From Thiohalomonas denitrificans (GTDB lineage: Bacteria > Pseudomonadota > Gammaproteobacteria > Thiohalomonadales > Thiohalomonadaceae), in assembly GCF_900102855.1 (NCBI RefSeq), contig NZ_FMWD01000004.1, positions 73,036-137,035 on the forward strand: a DNA stretch of 64,000 nucleotides, written 5' to 3'. Position numbers and translations under genes: made by a program. The notes below the pieces were generated by a model. That model did no database searches, had not been told where the DNA came from, and worked only from the letters and a program-made list of their open reading frames with translations. Every line of letters starts with the position of its first letter. Position 1 is the stretch's first letter. Shown here piece by piece: positions 1 through 9,529 of this stretch.

Positions 1-333
1 CATCTCGCCGACGCAGCAAAGCGCCTCGGCATTGCCTACCTGCACTTCGTCGACCCGGTGTTCAACGGTTACGCGGCGGGCGAGTCCCTCCTCAAGCAGG
101 CCCGCGAGCGATTCGGCGGACCGGTTATCGCCTGCGGAGAGATGGACAGGGTCAAGGCCGAACGCTATCTGGAGGATGGCCTGGCCGACCTCATCGGCTT
201 CGGCCGCGCCTACATCGCCAATCCCGATCTGCCGGAACGCCTCGCCCATGACGCACCGCTGAACGAGCCGGACCCGGCCAGTTTCTACGGCGGAGACGCC
301 GGAGGCTACACCGATTATCCCAGCCTGACCTGA
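1..333 (+). CDS. Old yellow enzyme family alkene reductase (NemA-like), C-terminal 110 residues
   Basis: The gene runs in from the left edge and only its C-terminal third is present. The frame is open from base 1 to a TGA at 331. The residues GFGRAYIANPDLPERL and the ending GGYTDYPSL are characteristic of NAD(P)H:flavin oxidoreductases of the old yellow enzyme family, where the GFGR segment helps bind the FMN phosphate. Such enzymes reduce activated C=C bonds or nitro compounds using NADPH. The start, the catalytic His/Asn pair and the N-terminal barrel strands lie outside the window, so the subfamily cannot be settled. A YceI gene follows 31 bp later and could be co-transcribed. Confidence 0.9.
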   Translation, partial: HLADAAKRLGIAYLHFVDPVFNGYAAGESLLKQARERFGGPVIACGEMDRVKAERYLEDGLADLIGFGRAYIANPDLPERLAHDAPLNEPDPASFYGGDAGGYTDYPSLT

Positions 334-364
334 TGGCTGACTGCAACCCAAGGGAGTACCTACC

Positions 365-937
365 ATGCGCAAACTATTGTTGTCCGCCGCCCTGCTCGGC
401 CTCGTCGGCACCGCGCCGGTCCATGCCGCCGATTATGTCATCGACACCAAGGGCGCCCACGCCTACATCCACTTCAAGGTTCAGCACCTCGGCTACAGCT
501 GGCTGGGGGGACGTTTCAACGATTTCGGCGGTGAGTTCAGTTACGACGAGAGCGATCCATCGGCGGCCTCCATCGTCGTCAACATCGACCCGGCCAGTAT
601 CGACTCCAATCACGCCGAGCGCGACAAGCACCTGCGGGGCGATGATTTCCTCGACGTGAAGAAGTATCCGGAGGCGAAGTTCGTCAGCACCGCGTTTGAA
701 GAGAACGGTGACGGCACCGCGAAACTCACCGGCGACTTCACCTTGCACGGTGTCACCAAACCGCTGACTATCGACGTCGAACACATCGGTGCCGGTCCCG
801 ACCCGTGGGGTGGAAATCGCCGCGGCTTCCACGGTACCACCGAATTCAAGATGGCCGACTACGGCATCGATTACGACCTGGGACCCGCCTCACAGACGGT
901 CTACCTGGAACTCTCCGTCGAAGGCATACGCCAGTAA
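365..937 (+). CDS. YceI family periplasmic protein (polyisoprenoid-binding lipocalin-like fold)
   Basis: A 190-residue protein with a cleavable signal peptide (residues 1 to about 21, ending VHAAD) and the YceI pattern throughout: YVIDTKGAHAYIHFKVQHLG near the N-terminus, FLDVKKYPEAKF in the middle and GDFTLHGVTKPLTIDVE after it. YceI proteins form a beta-barrel that holds an isoprenoid lipid and are exported; their physiological role is poorly defined. Length matches the family. The ATG is preceded by a GGGAG sequence about 8 bases upstream. A perfect hairpin lies 15 bp after the stop. Confidence 0.93.
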   Translation: MRKLLLSAALLGLVGTAPVHAADYVIDTKGAHAYIHFKVQHLGYSWLGGRFNDFGGEFSYDESDPSAASIVVNIDPASIDSNHAERDKHLRGDDFLDVKKYPEAKFVSTAFEENGDGTAKLTGDFTLHGVTKPLTIDVEHIGAGPDPWGGNRRGFHGTTEFKMADYGIDYDLGPASQTVYLELSVEGIRQ

Positions 938-952
938 TTTCGCAGCCACCGC

Positions 953-979
953 GAGCGGACCGGCCCACCCGGTCCGCTC
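953..979 (+). terminator. Candidate transcription terminator after yceI
   Basis: An 11-bp perfect inverted repeat (GAGCGGACCGG and its complement) with a 5-nt loop begins 15 bp after the YceI stop codon. No T-tract follows, so it may be a weak or factor-assisted terminator. The rest of the gap up to 1305 shows no gene or clear operator. Confidence 0.5.
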
Positions 980-1305
980 AAGGCGGCAGCCCTCGCCGAC
1001 AGGTCCCTGACCGGATCATTGGCTGTACCCCTCCTCCACCGCCGTCCCCGTGACCGGCCCGAATTCTTCAACCACGAAACACCTCGTTCTGCCCAACGTC
1101 CGTGCGCTCTGCAGGATTTTTCCCGTCGGCTGCTATCTTTCCAGCAGAGTTCTCGACGTTGAGTCACCCGCCTCAAGGTGCGGGGGCCGATTTTCCCCAA
1201 TCTCAAGGACGGGAGGCATATCACCATGCCGGAGCAGCACTCCTTGGAGGCCACTGACGGATGGCCGAGCCAGCATAGCTACCTTGCCACTCTTCGGCGG
1301 TCGCC

Positions 1306-2976
1306 ATGAATGATAGAAAGCGCGATGAATTGATGCACCCACCGGACCTGACGCAACACGCCAGGGGGACCGGTCCCATTCGCACGCAGCGCCCGCTTTA
1401 TGTGGACCTGCTGCCGCCCTGCAACAATGCCTGTCCGGCCGGTGAGAATATTCAGGGATGGCTGGCATTGGCCCAGGCGGGATCGTACGAGAAAGCGTGG
1501 CAGGTGCTGATGGAGGACAACCCGATGCCCTCCGTCCACGGCCGTGTCTGCTATCACCCCTGCGAGGACAACTGCAACCGGAACGAGGTGGACAGTACCG
1601 TCAACATCCACGCAGTGGAACGGTTTCTCGGCGATCTCGCGTTGCGCGAAGGCTGGCAAGTTAAGAAGGTCGCGCCTCCAACGGGCCGACGGGTGCTGGT
1701 GGTGGGAGCCGGACCCAGCGGCCTTTCCGCCGCCTTTCACCTAAGCCGCCTCGGGCACGCCGTTGAGATCCACGAGGCCGGACCACTGCCGGGCGGCATG
1801 ATGCACTTCGGAATCCCCGCTTATCGTATGCCCCGGGAGGAGCTGGAGCAGGAGGTTGAGCGCATCGAGGCCATGGGAGTCAAGATGGTGCTGAACCGCA
1901 GAGTGCAGGATGTATTGGCAGAAAAGGAGACCGGCGGGTTCGACGCGGTTTTTCTTGCCATCGGCTCTCATCTCGGCAAGCGCACGGAGATCCCCGCCAG
2001 AGATGCGGGCAAGATCCTCGATGCGGTCAGTTTTCTTCGTGATACCGCCACCGGCCAGCCGCCCGAACTGGGCCGACGTGTTGCGATCTACGGCGGCGGC
2101 AACACCGCAATGGATTCGGCGCGAACTGCCAAACGGCTCGGCGCCGAGGAGGCGTTGATCGTCTATCGCCGAAACCCGGAGCAGATGCCCGCCCACGCCT
2201 TTGAAGTCGAGGAGGCGATAAAAGAGGGCGTCAAGATCAACTGGCTGCGAACCATCAAGGCTATCGACCAGACCAGACTCCAGGTCGAGGTCATGGCCCT
2301 GGATCAGGAGGGCCGTCCCCAACCTACCGGGGAAATTGAAACACTCGAAGCCGATTCCCTGATCCTGGCACTGGGCCAGAAAACCGACTCGGCGTTCCTG
2401 CAGAGTGTTCCGGGTATCGAGTTCCGATCGGATGGCGCGGTGGCGGTCGGATCGAACTTCATGACCGGGTATCCGGGCCTGTTCGCCGGAGGCGATATGG
2501 TACCGAGCGAACGCACCGTGACGGCTGCGGTCGGTCATGGAAAAAAGGCTGCCCGGCACATCGATGCGTACCTGCGGGGTGAACAGTACGTCAAGCCACT
2601 CAAACACGACATCATCGGTTTCGACGGACTGCATCTCGGTTTCCTGACGGATGCGGAACAGCGGAAGCAGCCCTCTGTCGATCCGGAGCGCCGCGCCTAT
2701 GGCTTCGAGGAGATCGCCAAGGGCTTGAGTGAAACGGAAGCTGCCTATGAATCCAGGCGCTGCTTCTCCTGTGGCAACTGCTTCGAATGCGACGGTTGTT
2801 ACGGTGCATGTCCCGAAGACGCCATCATCAAACTGGGCCCGGGCAAGCGCTACCGGTTCGACTTCAATCGCTGCACAGGCTGCGCCGTCTGCTTCGAGTA
2901 CTGCCCCTGTCACGCCATCGAAATGATCCCGGAACCAGGAGTTGCCGATGCAACCGGAAAAGATCACCACGCTTGA
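1306..2976 (+). CDS. GltD-like NAD(P)H-dependent FAD oxidoreductase with C-terminal double [4Fe-4S] ferredoxin domain
   Basis: A 556-residue flavoprotein related to the small subunit of glutamate synthase and to PreT. Visible parts in order: an N-terminal Fe-S helical domain with cysteines at about 39, 43, 82, 86 and 90 (CNNACPAG, CYHPCEDNC); an FAD-binding GAGPSGLSAA motif near 132; a nucleotide-binding YGGGNTAMDSA motif near 262; and a C-terminal ferredoxin domain with CFSCGNCFECDGC near 485 and CTGCAVCFEYC near 522. It overlaps nifJ by 29 bp, so it probably passes electrons between NAD(P)H and the ferredoxin-type centres of NifJ; that pairing is inferred from the context. No strong ribosome binding site precedes the ATG, and an internal ATG at 1333 is an alternative start. 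Confidence 0.88.
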   Translation: MNDRKRDELMHPPDLTQHARGTGPIRTQRPLYVDLLPPCNNACPAGENIQGWLALAQAGSYEKAWQVLMEDNPMPSVHGRVCYHPCEDNCNRNEVDSTVNIHAVERFLGDLALREGWQVKKVAPPTGRRVLVVGAGPSGLSAAFHLSRLGHAVEIHEAGPLPGGMMHFGIPAYRMPREELEQEVERIEAMGVKMVLNRRVQDVLAEKETGGFDAVFLAIGSHLGKRTEIPARDAGKILDAVSFLRDTATGQPPELGRRVAIYGGGNTAMDSARTAKRLGAEEALIVYRRNPEQMPAHAFEVEEAIKEGVKINWLRTIKAIDQTRLQVEVMALDQEGRPQPTGEIETLEADSLILALGQKTDSAFLQSVPGIEFRSDGAVAVGSNFMTGYPGLFAGGDMVPSERTVTAAVGHGKKAARHIDAYLRGEQYVKPLKHDIIGFDGLHLGFLTDAEQRKQPSVDPERRAYGFEEIAKGLSETEAAYESRRCFSCGNCFECDGCYGACPEDAIIKLGPGKRYRFDFNRCTGCAVCFEYCPCHAIEMIPEPGVADATGKDHHA

Positions 2977-5900
2977 GGGCAACGAGGCGGTTGCGTACAC
3001 CGCCTATCGCATCAATGAAGTGTGCGCCATCTATCCCATTACGCCCTCCTCGACCATGGCGGAACTTGCCGATCAGTGGGCATCCGAAGGCAAAACCAAT
3101 ATCTGGGGCAACATTCCCCTGGTCAGCGAGATGCAGAGCGAGGGTGGAGCCGCCGGGGCGCTACACGGGGCCCTGCAGACCGGTGCGTTGACCACCACCT
3201 TCACCGCATCGCAGGGTCTGCTCCTGATGATCCCGAATATGTACAAGATCGCCGGCGAGCTGACCCCCACCGTATTTCATGTGGCGGCAAGATCCCTGGC
3301 CGCTCAGGGCTTGTCGATATTCGGCGACCACTCCGATGTCGCCGCGGTGCGCAGCACCGGCTTCGCGCAGCTCGCCTCGGGTTCGGTACAGGAGGCGCAC
3401 GATACAGCGCTGATTGCCCAGGCGGCAACGCTGGAATCGCGGATTCCTTTCGTCCACTTCTTTGATGGTTTCCGTACCTCCCACGAAGTGAATAAGCTGA
3501 CCTTGATCAGCGAAGAACAGATTCGCGCAATGATGGACGACAACGCAGTACGTGCCCACCGTAGCCGGGCGCTGAATCCGGACCATCCATTCATACGTGG
3601 CACCTCGCAGAACCCCGACGTCTATTTTCAGGGACGGGAAACGGTCAATCGCTTTTATGCCCGGTTGCCCACCATTCTCCAGGAGAAGATGGATGCCTTC
3701 CACGAGTTGACCGGAAGGGCCTACCGCCTGTTCGAGTATTACGGGGATCCCGAAGCGGAGCGGGTGGCGATCATCATGGGATCGGGAGCGCACACCATTC
3801 GCGAGACCGTCGCCGTGCTGGGCCGCTCGGGAGAGAAGTGCGGCGTGATTCATGTGCGTCTCTGTCTGCCGTTCTCCGCCGAACACTTCCTCGCTGCGCT
3901 ACCGCCCACAGTCAAGGCCATTGCCGTGCTCGACCGTACCAAGAGCCCGGGCGCCACCGGAGAGCCGCTGTATAGTGATGTGGTAACGATCCTGGCGGAG
4001 GCTCGGGCCGAAAACAGACTTCCCATGGATAGTCTGCCCGATGTCATCGGCGGCCGTTACGGTCTGTCGTCCAAGGAATTCACTCCCGCCATGGCCAAGG
4101 CCGTGCTGGATGAACTCAAGAAGCCACAAAAGAAGAACCCTTTCACCGTCGGCATTCAGGACGATGTAACCCACACCAGCCTCGAGTACGACCCTGCTTT
4201 CAACATCGAGTCGGACGAGGTGGTGCGCGCGATTTTCCTCGGGCTTGGCGCCGACGGCACCGTCGGTGCCAACAAGAACAGCATCAAGATCATCGGTGAA
4301 TCAACGCCGCTTTTCGCCCAGGGCTACTTCGTCTACGACTCGAAAAAATCCGGCTCACGCACAGTATCCCACCTGCGCTTCGGACCGAATCCGATCAATT
4401 CACCCTATCTCATCCAATCTGCCAGCTTCATCGGTTGTCACCAGTTCAACTTCATCGAGAAGATGGATGTCCTGGAGGGCGCACAGCCCGGCGCCACACT
4501 GCTGCTCAACAGTCCCTACGGCCCCGACGAGGTCTGGGACCATTTGCCGCGTCACGCCCAGCAGCAGATCATCGACAAAGGCATTTCGTTCTACGTCATC
4601 GACGCGTCGAGGGTGGCCCGCGAGACGGGTATGGGCAGTCGCACCAATACGATTATGCAAACCTGCTTTTTCGCCATCTCCGGTGTATTGCCGCAGGATG
4701 AGGCTATCGCGCGGATAAAGGACACTGTCCGAAAGACCTACGGCAAGAAAGGCGAAGAGATTGTCGAGAAGAATTTCCTGGCGGTGGACCGCACACTTGA
4801 ACAGCTCTACCACGTGACGGTTCCCGACCACCCCCCCAGCGCTATCGAGATGCCACCCGTGGTACCGCCACAAGCGCCGGAATTCGTGCAGAAGGTAACC
4901 GCAATGATGATGGCCGGAAAAGGGGATCGGTTGCCGGTTTCCATGCTGCCCATCGACGGCACCTATCCCTCCGGTACCACTCGCTGGGAGAAACGCAACA
5001 TCACCGATTTCGTCCCCGTATGGGAGCCCGAAATCTGCATTCAGTGCGGCAATTGCAGTTTTGTCTGTCCCCATAGCGTCATCCGCGCGAAGTTCTACAA
5101 CGAGGATCAGCTCGAAGGGGGACCCGATGGCTTTCCATCGGCTCCGATCAACGCCCGTGGATTTCCCGAGACGCGATTCACACTGCAGATCTACGTCGAG
5201 GATTGCACCGGTTGCGGTATCTGCGTGGAGTCATGCCCCGCCAAGAGCCTGCAGCAAAGCGGGGTCAAAGCGATCAATATGGGGCCCAAGGCGCCCATCC
5301 TCGAACGGGAACGGCAGAACATCCAGTTCTTTGAACGCATACCGGTCAACGAACGATCGCGGGTGGAGTTCTCTACCGTGCGCGGAGTGCAGTTTCTGGA
5401 ACCGCTGTTCGAGTTTTCCGGCGCCTGTACCGGCTGCGGAGAAACCCCCTATGTTCGTCTTCTCTCGCAGCTGTTCGGCGATCGCCTGATGGTCGCCAAT
5501 GCCACCGGTTGTTCATCCATTTACGGGGGCAATCTTCCCACCACGCCGTGGACCACGAATGCGGAGGGGCGCGGGCCGGCGTGGTCAAATTCACTGTTTG
5601 AAGACAATGCCGAGTTCGGCTTCGGCTTCCGCCTGACCGCCGACAAGCACCTGGCGCTGGCAACCCAGCTGGCGCAGGAGTTCAAAGAGGAGATCCAATC
5701 CGAACTGATCGATGAAATCCTCGCCGCCGAGCAGCGTACCGAGTTGCAGATCCGCCAACAGCGCATGCGGGTGGCGGAATTGAGAGTGGCGCTCGAACCC
5801 ATCGACAGCGAAAAAGCCCGCGATCTGCTCTCGGTAATCGATCACCTGGTACGGCGTAGCATCTGGTTCGTAGGGGGCGACGGCTGGGGTTACGATATCG

Positions 5901-6535
5901 GATCAAGCGGTCTTGACCATGTACTGGCCAGCGGGAGAGACGTCAACGTGCTGCTGCTGGACACCGAGGTCTACTCCAACACTGGCGGTCAGATGTCCAA
6001 GGCGACCCCGTTGGGAGCGGTCGCCAAATTCGCCGCATCGGGAAAGACGGTAGCGAAAAAGGGCCTCGCGTTGCAGATGATCTCCTATGGCAACGTCTAT
6101 GTGGCCCGGATTGCAATGGGTGCCAACCCCCAGCAAACGCTGCTGGCCCTGAGAGAGGCGGAAGCGTATCCCGGACCGTCGCTGGTGCTTGCTTACAGTC
6201 ACTGCATTGCACACGGCTTCAACCTGCGAGACGGCATGAAGCAGCAGGAACTGGCCGTGGCCAGCGGCTACTGGCCACTGATGCGTTACAACCCCGCCCT
6301 GCGCCAGTCGGATCATAATCCGCTGGTGCTCGATTCGCCGCGTCCCCGCATTCCCCTCAAGGATTATGCGTTCAACGAACTGCGTTACAGCATGCTGGCC
6401 CGGACCCATCCCGCGGAAAGCGAACACCTGATGAGACTGGCCCAGGAGGCGGTAAATCAGAAATGGGAAACCTACGAAGAGATGGCCAGCCGCAGTGGCA
6501 GCCGCTTCATTCCGGACGCCAGCGTCAATCGATAA
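2948..6535 (+). CDS. nifJ: Pyruvate:ferredoxin (flavodoxin) oxidoreductase, single-chain NifJ type
   Basis: A 1195-residue fused enzyme of normal NifJ length that converts pyruvate and CoA to acetyl-CoA and CO2 using thiamine diphosphate, passing electrons to ferredoxin or flavodoxin. It shows the N-terminal GNEAVAYTAYRINEVCA and YPITPSSTMAE motifs, two ferredoxin clusters (CIQCGNCSFVC near residue 696, CTGCGICVESC near 752), the CTGCGETPY cluster ligands near 826, and the GDGWGYDIG thiamine-diphosphate motif near 977. The ATG at 2948 is preferred over an in-frame TTG six bases earlier. It is translationally coupled to the upstream flavoprotein and followed after 18 bp by a PreA-like gene, forming a three-gene operon. 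It implies anaerobic or microaerobic pyruvate oxidation beside the lipoamide-dependent complex found at 50-55 kb. Confidence 0.97.
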   Translation: MQPEKITTLEGNEAVAYTAYRINEVCAIYPITPSSTMAELADQWASEGKTNIWGNIPLVSEMQSEGGAAGALHGALQTGALTTTFTASQGLLLMIPNMYKIAGELTPTVFHVAARSLAAQGLSIFGDHSDVAAVRSTGFAQLASGSVQEAHDTALIAQAATLESRIPFVHFFDGFRTSHEVNKLTLISEEQIRAMMDDNAVRAHRSRALNPDHPFIRGTSQNPDVYFQGRETVNRFYARLPTILQEKMDAFHELTGRAYRLFEYYGDPEAERVAIIMGSGAHTIRETVAVLGRSGEKCGVIHVRLCLPFSAEHFLAALPPTVKAIAVLDRTKSPGATGEPLYSDVVTILAEARAENRLPMDSLPDVIGGRYGLSSKEFTPAMAKAVLDELKKPQKKNPFTVGIQDDVTHTSLEYDPAFNIESDEVVRAIFLGLGADGTVGANKNSIKIIGESTPLFAQGYFVYDSKKSGSRTVSHLRFGPNPINSPYLIQSASFIGCHQFNFIEKMDVLEGAQPGATLLLNSPYGPDEVWDHLPRHAQQQIIDKGISFYVIDASRVARETGMGSRTNTIMQTCFFAISGVLPQDEAIARIKDTVRKTYGKKGEEIVEKNFLAVDRTLEQLYHVTVPDHPPSAIEMPPVVPPQAPEFVQKVTAMMMAGKGDRLPVSMLPIDGTYPSGTTRWEKRNITDFVPVWEPEICIQCGNCSFVCPHSVIRAKFYNEDQLEGGPDGFPSAPINARGFPETRFTLQIYVEDCTGCGICVESCPAKSLQQSGVKAINMGPKAPILERERQNIQFFERIPVNERSRVEFSTVRGVQFLEPLFEFSGACTGCGETPYVRLLSQLFGDRLMVANATGCSSIYGGNLPTTPWTTNAEGRGPAWSNSLFEDNAEFGFGFRLTADKHLALATQLAQEFKEEIQSELIDEILAAEQRTELQIRQQRMRVAELRVALEPIDSEKARDLLSVIDHLVRRSIWFVGGDGWGYDIGSSGLDHVLASGRDVNVLLLDTEVYSNTGGQMSKATPLGAVAKFAASGKTVAKKGLALQMISYGNVYVARIAMGANPQQTLLALREAEAYPGPSLVLAYSHCIAHGFNLRDGMKQQELAVASGYWPLMRYNPALRQSDHNPLVLDSPRPRIPLKDYAFNELRYSMLARTHPAESEHLMRLAQEAVNQKWETYEEMASRSGSRFIPDASVNR

Positions 6536-6553
6536 CTGATCAGGAGAAAGACC

Positions 6554-7567
6554 ATGGACCTCAGCACGACCTACATGGGACTCCAGCTAAAGCACCCCGT
6601 CGTCGCCTCGGCATCGCCGCTGTCGGCAACACTGGACGGATTCAGACGGATGGAGGACGGAGGCGTGGCGGCCGTGGTCATGTTCTCGATATTCGAAGAA
6701 CAGGTCAGGGAGGAGAATGAAGCCTTTTCCCGGTTAATGGAAGCGGGCAGCGAGAGCTACCCCGAATCCTTGAACTATTTCCCCGAAGTAAGCACCTATG
6801 AGGTCGGCCCCGATCGGTACCTGGAGCTTATCCGGCGTGCGACCGAACAGGTCGACGTCCCGGTGATCGCGAGTATGAACTGCGCCACCACCGAGGGCTG
6901 GATCGAGTACGCCAAACAGATGGAACAGGCCGGGGCCCACGGGCTGGAGCTGAATATCTATCGAGTCGAAGCCGATTTCGGCATCGGCAGCCTGGAGGTC
7001 GAGCAGCACTACCTGGACATTCTGGCCATGGTTAAATCGGCCGTGAGCATTCCGGTCGCGCTCAAACTAAGCCCCTTTTTCAGTGCCACGGGTAATCTGG
7101 CTCTGCGTCTGGATCAGGCGGGCGCCGACGCGCTGGTGCTTTTCAATCGCTTCTACCAGCCGGATATCGACATCACGGATCTGGAGGTCGCGTCAATACT
7201 GGATCTCAGCACCGCCAGCGAGATACGACTGCCTCTGCTCTGGACCGCTTTGCTGTGCGGGAAGGTGAACGCCTCGCTGGGAACCACGACCGGCGTGGAG
7301 GGGGCGGAGGAAGTGATCAAATATCTGTTGGCGGGTGCCGATGTCGTAATGAGCACGTCGGCTCTGCTACGCCATGGTCCGGCCTACGCCGCAACCATGG
7401 TCGATGGACTCAAGGACTGGATGGAGGCCCGGGAGTTCTCCTCCGTGGCTCAGCTCCGTGGAAACATGAGCCACGGCAAAGTAGCGAACCCCAGCGCTTT
7501 CGAGCGGGCCAACTATATAAAAATACTGCAGAGTTTCAGAGGCGAAATGCTCTCGGCGTGGAGGTAA
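6554..7567 (+). CDS. Dihydroorotate dehydrogenase-like (PreA-type) FMN protein
   Basis: A 337-residue protein with the class 1 dihydroorotate/dihydropyrimidine dehydrogenase barrel: LKHPVVASASPLSATLDGF at the N-terminus, HGLELNIYRVE in the middle, PVALKLSPFF with the FMN-phosphate lysine region, and GVEGAEEVIKYLLAGADVVM at the C-terminus. Unlike E. coli PreA it has no C-terminal ferredoxin domain, so electrons presumably come from a partner. AGGAG 9 bases upstream supports the ATG. Genes of this type often sit beside nifJ in anaerobes, usually annotated only as dihydroorotate dehydrogenase-like; the true substrate is unknown. It is unlikely to be PyrD. Confidence 0.85.
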   Translation: MDLSTTYMGLQLKHPVVASASPLSATLDGFRRMEDGGVAAVVMFSIFEEQVREENEAFSRLMEAGSESYPESLNYFPEVSTYEVGPDRYLELIRRATEQVDVPVIASMNCATTEGWIEYAKQMEQAGAHGLELNIYRVEADFGIGSLEVEQHYLDILAMVKSAVSIPVALKLSPFFSATGNLALRLDQAGADALVLFNRFYQPDIDITDLEVASILDLSTASEIRLPLLWTALLCGKVNASLGTTTGVEGAEEVIKYLLAGADVVMSTSALLRHGPAYAATMVDGLKDWMEAREFSSVAQLRGNMSHGKVANPSAFERANYIKILQSFRGEMLSAWR

Positions 7568-7689
7568 AAAGGGCAATAAGCAACGTTCCGGTTGAGCCGT
7601 GCGCCGCCGCAGCTGAGGTGCAGCCCATTTTGAATATCTGGGCGGCCCTTGGCCGAAACAGGCCCCCGAAATCAACACCTAAATAGCTG

Positions 7690-7770
7690 TTCCGAGATGG
7701 TCACCACTTGATCCCTTCTCCCTTCAGAGAGAAGGTCGGAATGAGGGGGAGTGATGACACCATTTCGGAA
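7690..7770. repeat. About 80-bp palindromic repeat, copy 1
   Basis: The ends TTCCGAGATGGTCACCACT and AGTGATGACACCATTTCGGAA are imperfect inverted repeats, with an internal hairpin around CCTTCTCCCTTCAGAGAGAAGG. A second copy lies at 16987-17057 with the same right end. It occupies the gap between the convergent PreA-like and flavoprotein genes, where it could act as a transcription stop. Confidence 0.75.
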
Positions 7771-7783
7771 AGCTATTTTAGTC

Positions 7784-9208
7784 TTAGTCGCCTCCCAAGG
7801 CCCAGTCGGCGGCCTCGTGACAGAGCGGGATATCCGGCTGTCGACGCCGCTCTCCCAGTTGTCTGCGTGCGGCCTGCAGAGCCGGTCGCAAACCTTCCTC
7901 CACCGTCGGGTGATAGAACGGCATCTGCAGGAGTTTATCGACCGTACTGCGCTGCTGGATGGCCCAGGCGAGCAGATGGCCGAGATGCTCGGCGTCCGGG
8001 GTGGCCATTTCGGAACCGACGATACAGCCCTCTTCGCTATCCACGTATAACTGCAGGATTCCCTCATTACGAGCGGTCATGAGCGCCCGCGGTTGCTGCC
8101 CAAAGTCCGCTGTCGCTACGATGTGCCGCTGCAAGTCCAGCTCGGCGTAGCGAAGGCCGGCGCTCGCCACGTTCGGTTCAGTGAAGACGATTTCCAAAGG
8201 GGTTCGCCTGCCGATCAGTTCCTTGTGCCCCGTCAACGCGTGATAGGCCGCTATCCGGCCTTCGTCTACAGCCTCGTGCATGAGCGGGCGCATACCGCTG
8301 ACGTCGCCTGCGATGTAGATCGGCAGGTTACCGATCTGTAGCGAGCAGGGGTCATACTCGGGCACGCCACGCTCGTCCAGCGCGACGCCGATCGCGTCGA
8401 GATCCAGACCTTCGAGGTTTGGCCGTCGGCCGATGGCAGCCAGAACCCAGTCCACATCTATCGCTTCACCGTCAGCCAGTACCCGTATGGCACCGTTGGT
8501 TGTCTTCTCGAGGTCGACCTCACCAATAACGATGTCCATGTCCTTGCGTAGCGCCTGGAGCATGGCCTGGTTGACGGCCGGGTCCGTGATGGCAGCAACT
8601 CGCTCCGTCTTGTCAAACCCGTAAATCGTCACACCCAGCTGCGCGAATGCCTGTCCCAGCTCGGCACCGATCGGGCCGAGACCGACCACCGCACCTCTGC
8701 CACCCAGTGTCTTCTTCTCGAAAATGCTATCGGACGTCAGAACCCGGTTACCGAAGGCCTGCCACTTGGCAGGCACAATCGGCCGCGTGCCCGTGGCGAT
8801 GATCGTCTTTTCGGTTCGTATGCGCTCGCCGTTGACCTCCAGGATAGTCGGTTCAAGGAACCGCGGGCGGCCCTGAATGCTTCCTTTCCCCAGCGATTCT
8901 GCGAGCTTGATGGGGCCTGCCGTGAAGCGGTCGCGCAGACTGCGCACATGTTCCATCACGGCGGGTATGTCGACCTGCATCTGATCCGTGCCCGCTACCC
9001 CCGCGCCTGACAGGAATTTACGAGATGCGTAGGTATGTGCCACTTCCAGCAATGCTTTCGAAGGCATGCATCCAACCCGCGCACAGGTCGTACCGTACGG
9101 GCCGTCGTTGATCAGGACCACATCATCGGTATGTCGCCGTGCTTCACTTAGCGCTGTCAGACCGGCAGTTCCGGCACCGATAATTACCAGCTTCACCGAA
9201 CGGCTCAT
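7784..9208 (-). CDS. Dihydrolipoamide dehydrogenase-like FAD pyridine-nucleotide disulfide oxidoreductase
   Basis: A 474-residue class I flavoprotein. It has the FAD motif IIGAGTAGLTAL at the start, the redox-active disulfide TTCARVGCMPSKAL near residue 40, the NAD-binding GLGPIGAELGQAFA segment, the second FAD motif IYIAGDVSG, and the C-terminal base motif FYHPTVEEGLRPAL. The ATG at 9208 is chosen because a strong AAAGGAGGGGG sequence lies directly upstream. It is separate from the lipoamide complex at 50-55 kb, which has its own E3, so this may serve another disulfide substrate or be a quinone- or mercuric-reductase-like homologue. Substrate cannot be read from the sequence. It appears to be a single-gene transcript. 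Confidence 0.85.
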   Translation of the reverse strand: MSRSVKLVIIGAGTAGLTALSEARRHTDDVVLINDGPYGTTCARVGCMPSKALLEVAHTYASRKFLSGAGVAGTDQMQVDIPAVMEHVRSLRDRFTAGPIKLAESLGKGSIQGRPRFLEPTILEVNGERIRTEKTIIATGTRPIVPAKWQAFGNRVLTSDSIFEKKTLGGRGAVVGLGPIGAELGQAFAQLGVTIYGFDKTERVAAITDPAVNQAMLQALRKDMDIVIGEVDLEKTTNGAIRVLADGEAIDVDWVLAAIGRRPNLEGLDLDAIGVALDERGVPEYDPCSLQIGNLPIYIAGDVSGMRPLMHEAVDEGRIAAYHALTGHKELIGRRTPLEIVFTEPNVASAGLRYAELDLQRHIVATADFGQQPRALMTARNEGILQLYVDSEEGCIVGSEMATPDAEHLGHLLAWAIQQRSTVDKLLQMPFYHPTVEEGLRPALQAARRQLGERRRQPDIPLCHEAADWALGGD

Positions 9209-9495
9209 CGCCCCCTCCTTTCGATGCGAGTTCAAAGCACTCGATCCGAACGGGTCATCCCGCTCGCCGCCCGGCGAACTGCACGAGACGGCTCCAGTAG
9301 AAGACTAGCAAGGACAGATTCCGAGGCTTCCAGGGGCAGTTATTTGTTAAAGACGCGACCCGTGCCCTGCTCCGAAGAATGAAAAGGCGGGAGCTACGGT
9401 CGTGAGACCCAGAAAAAGCCGATTTACGGCCCGGGCGGTCCGGCGAGCTGGTGCGAATTTCACGAACCTCTGATTGACGAGCTTCGGGAAAGGAC

Positions 9496-9519
9496 GCGAG
9501 CCCAGCTGGCCGGGCTCGC
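9496..9519 (-). terminator. Candidate terminator of the formate/nitrite channel gene
   Basis: A perfect 8-bp inverted repeat (GCGAGCCC and its complement, 8-nt loop) lies 10 bp beyond the stop codon on the minus strand, followed in that direction by GTCCTTT. The remaining sequence between 9209 and 9495 shows no gene and presumably holds the promoter of the upstream flavoprotein. Confidence 0.5.
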
Positions 9520-9529
9520 TTAGCCAGTC

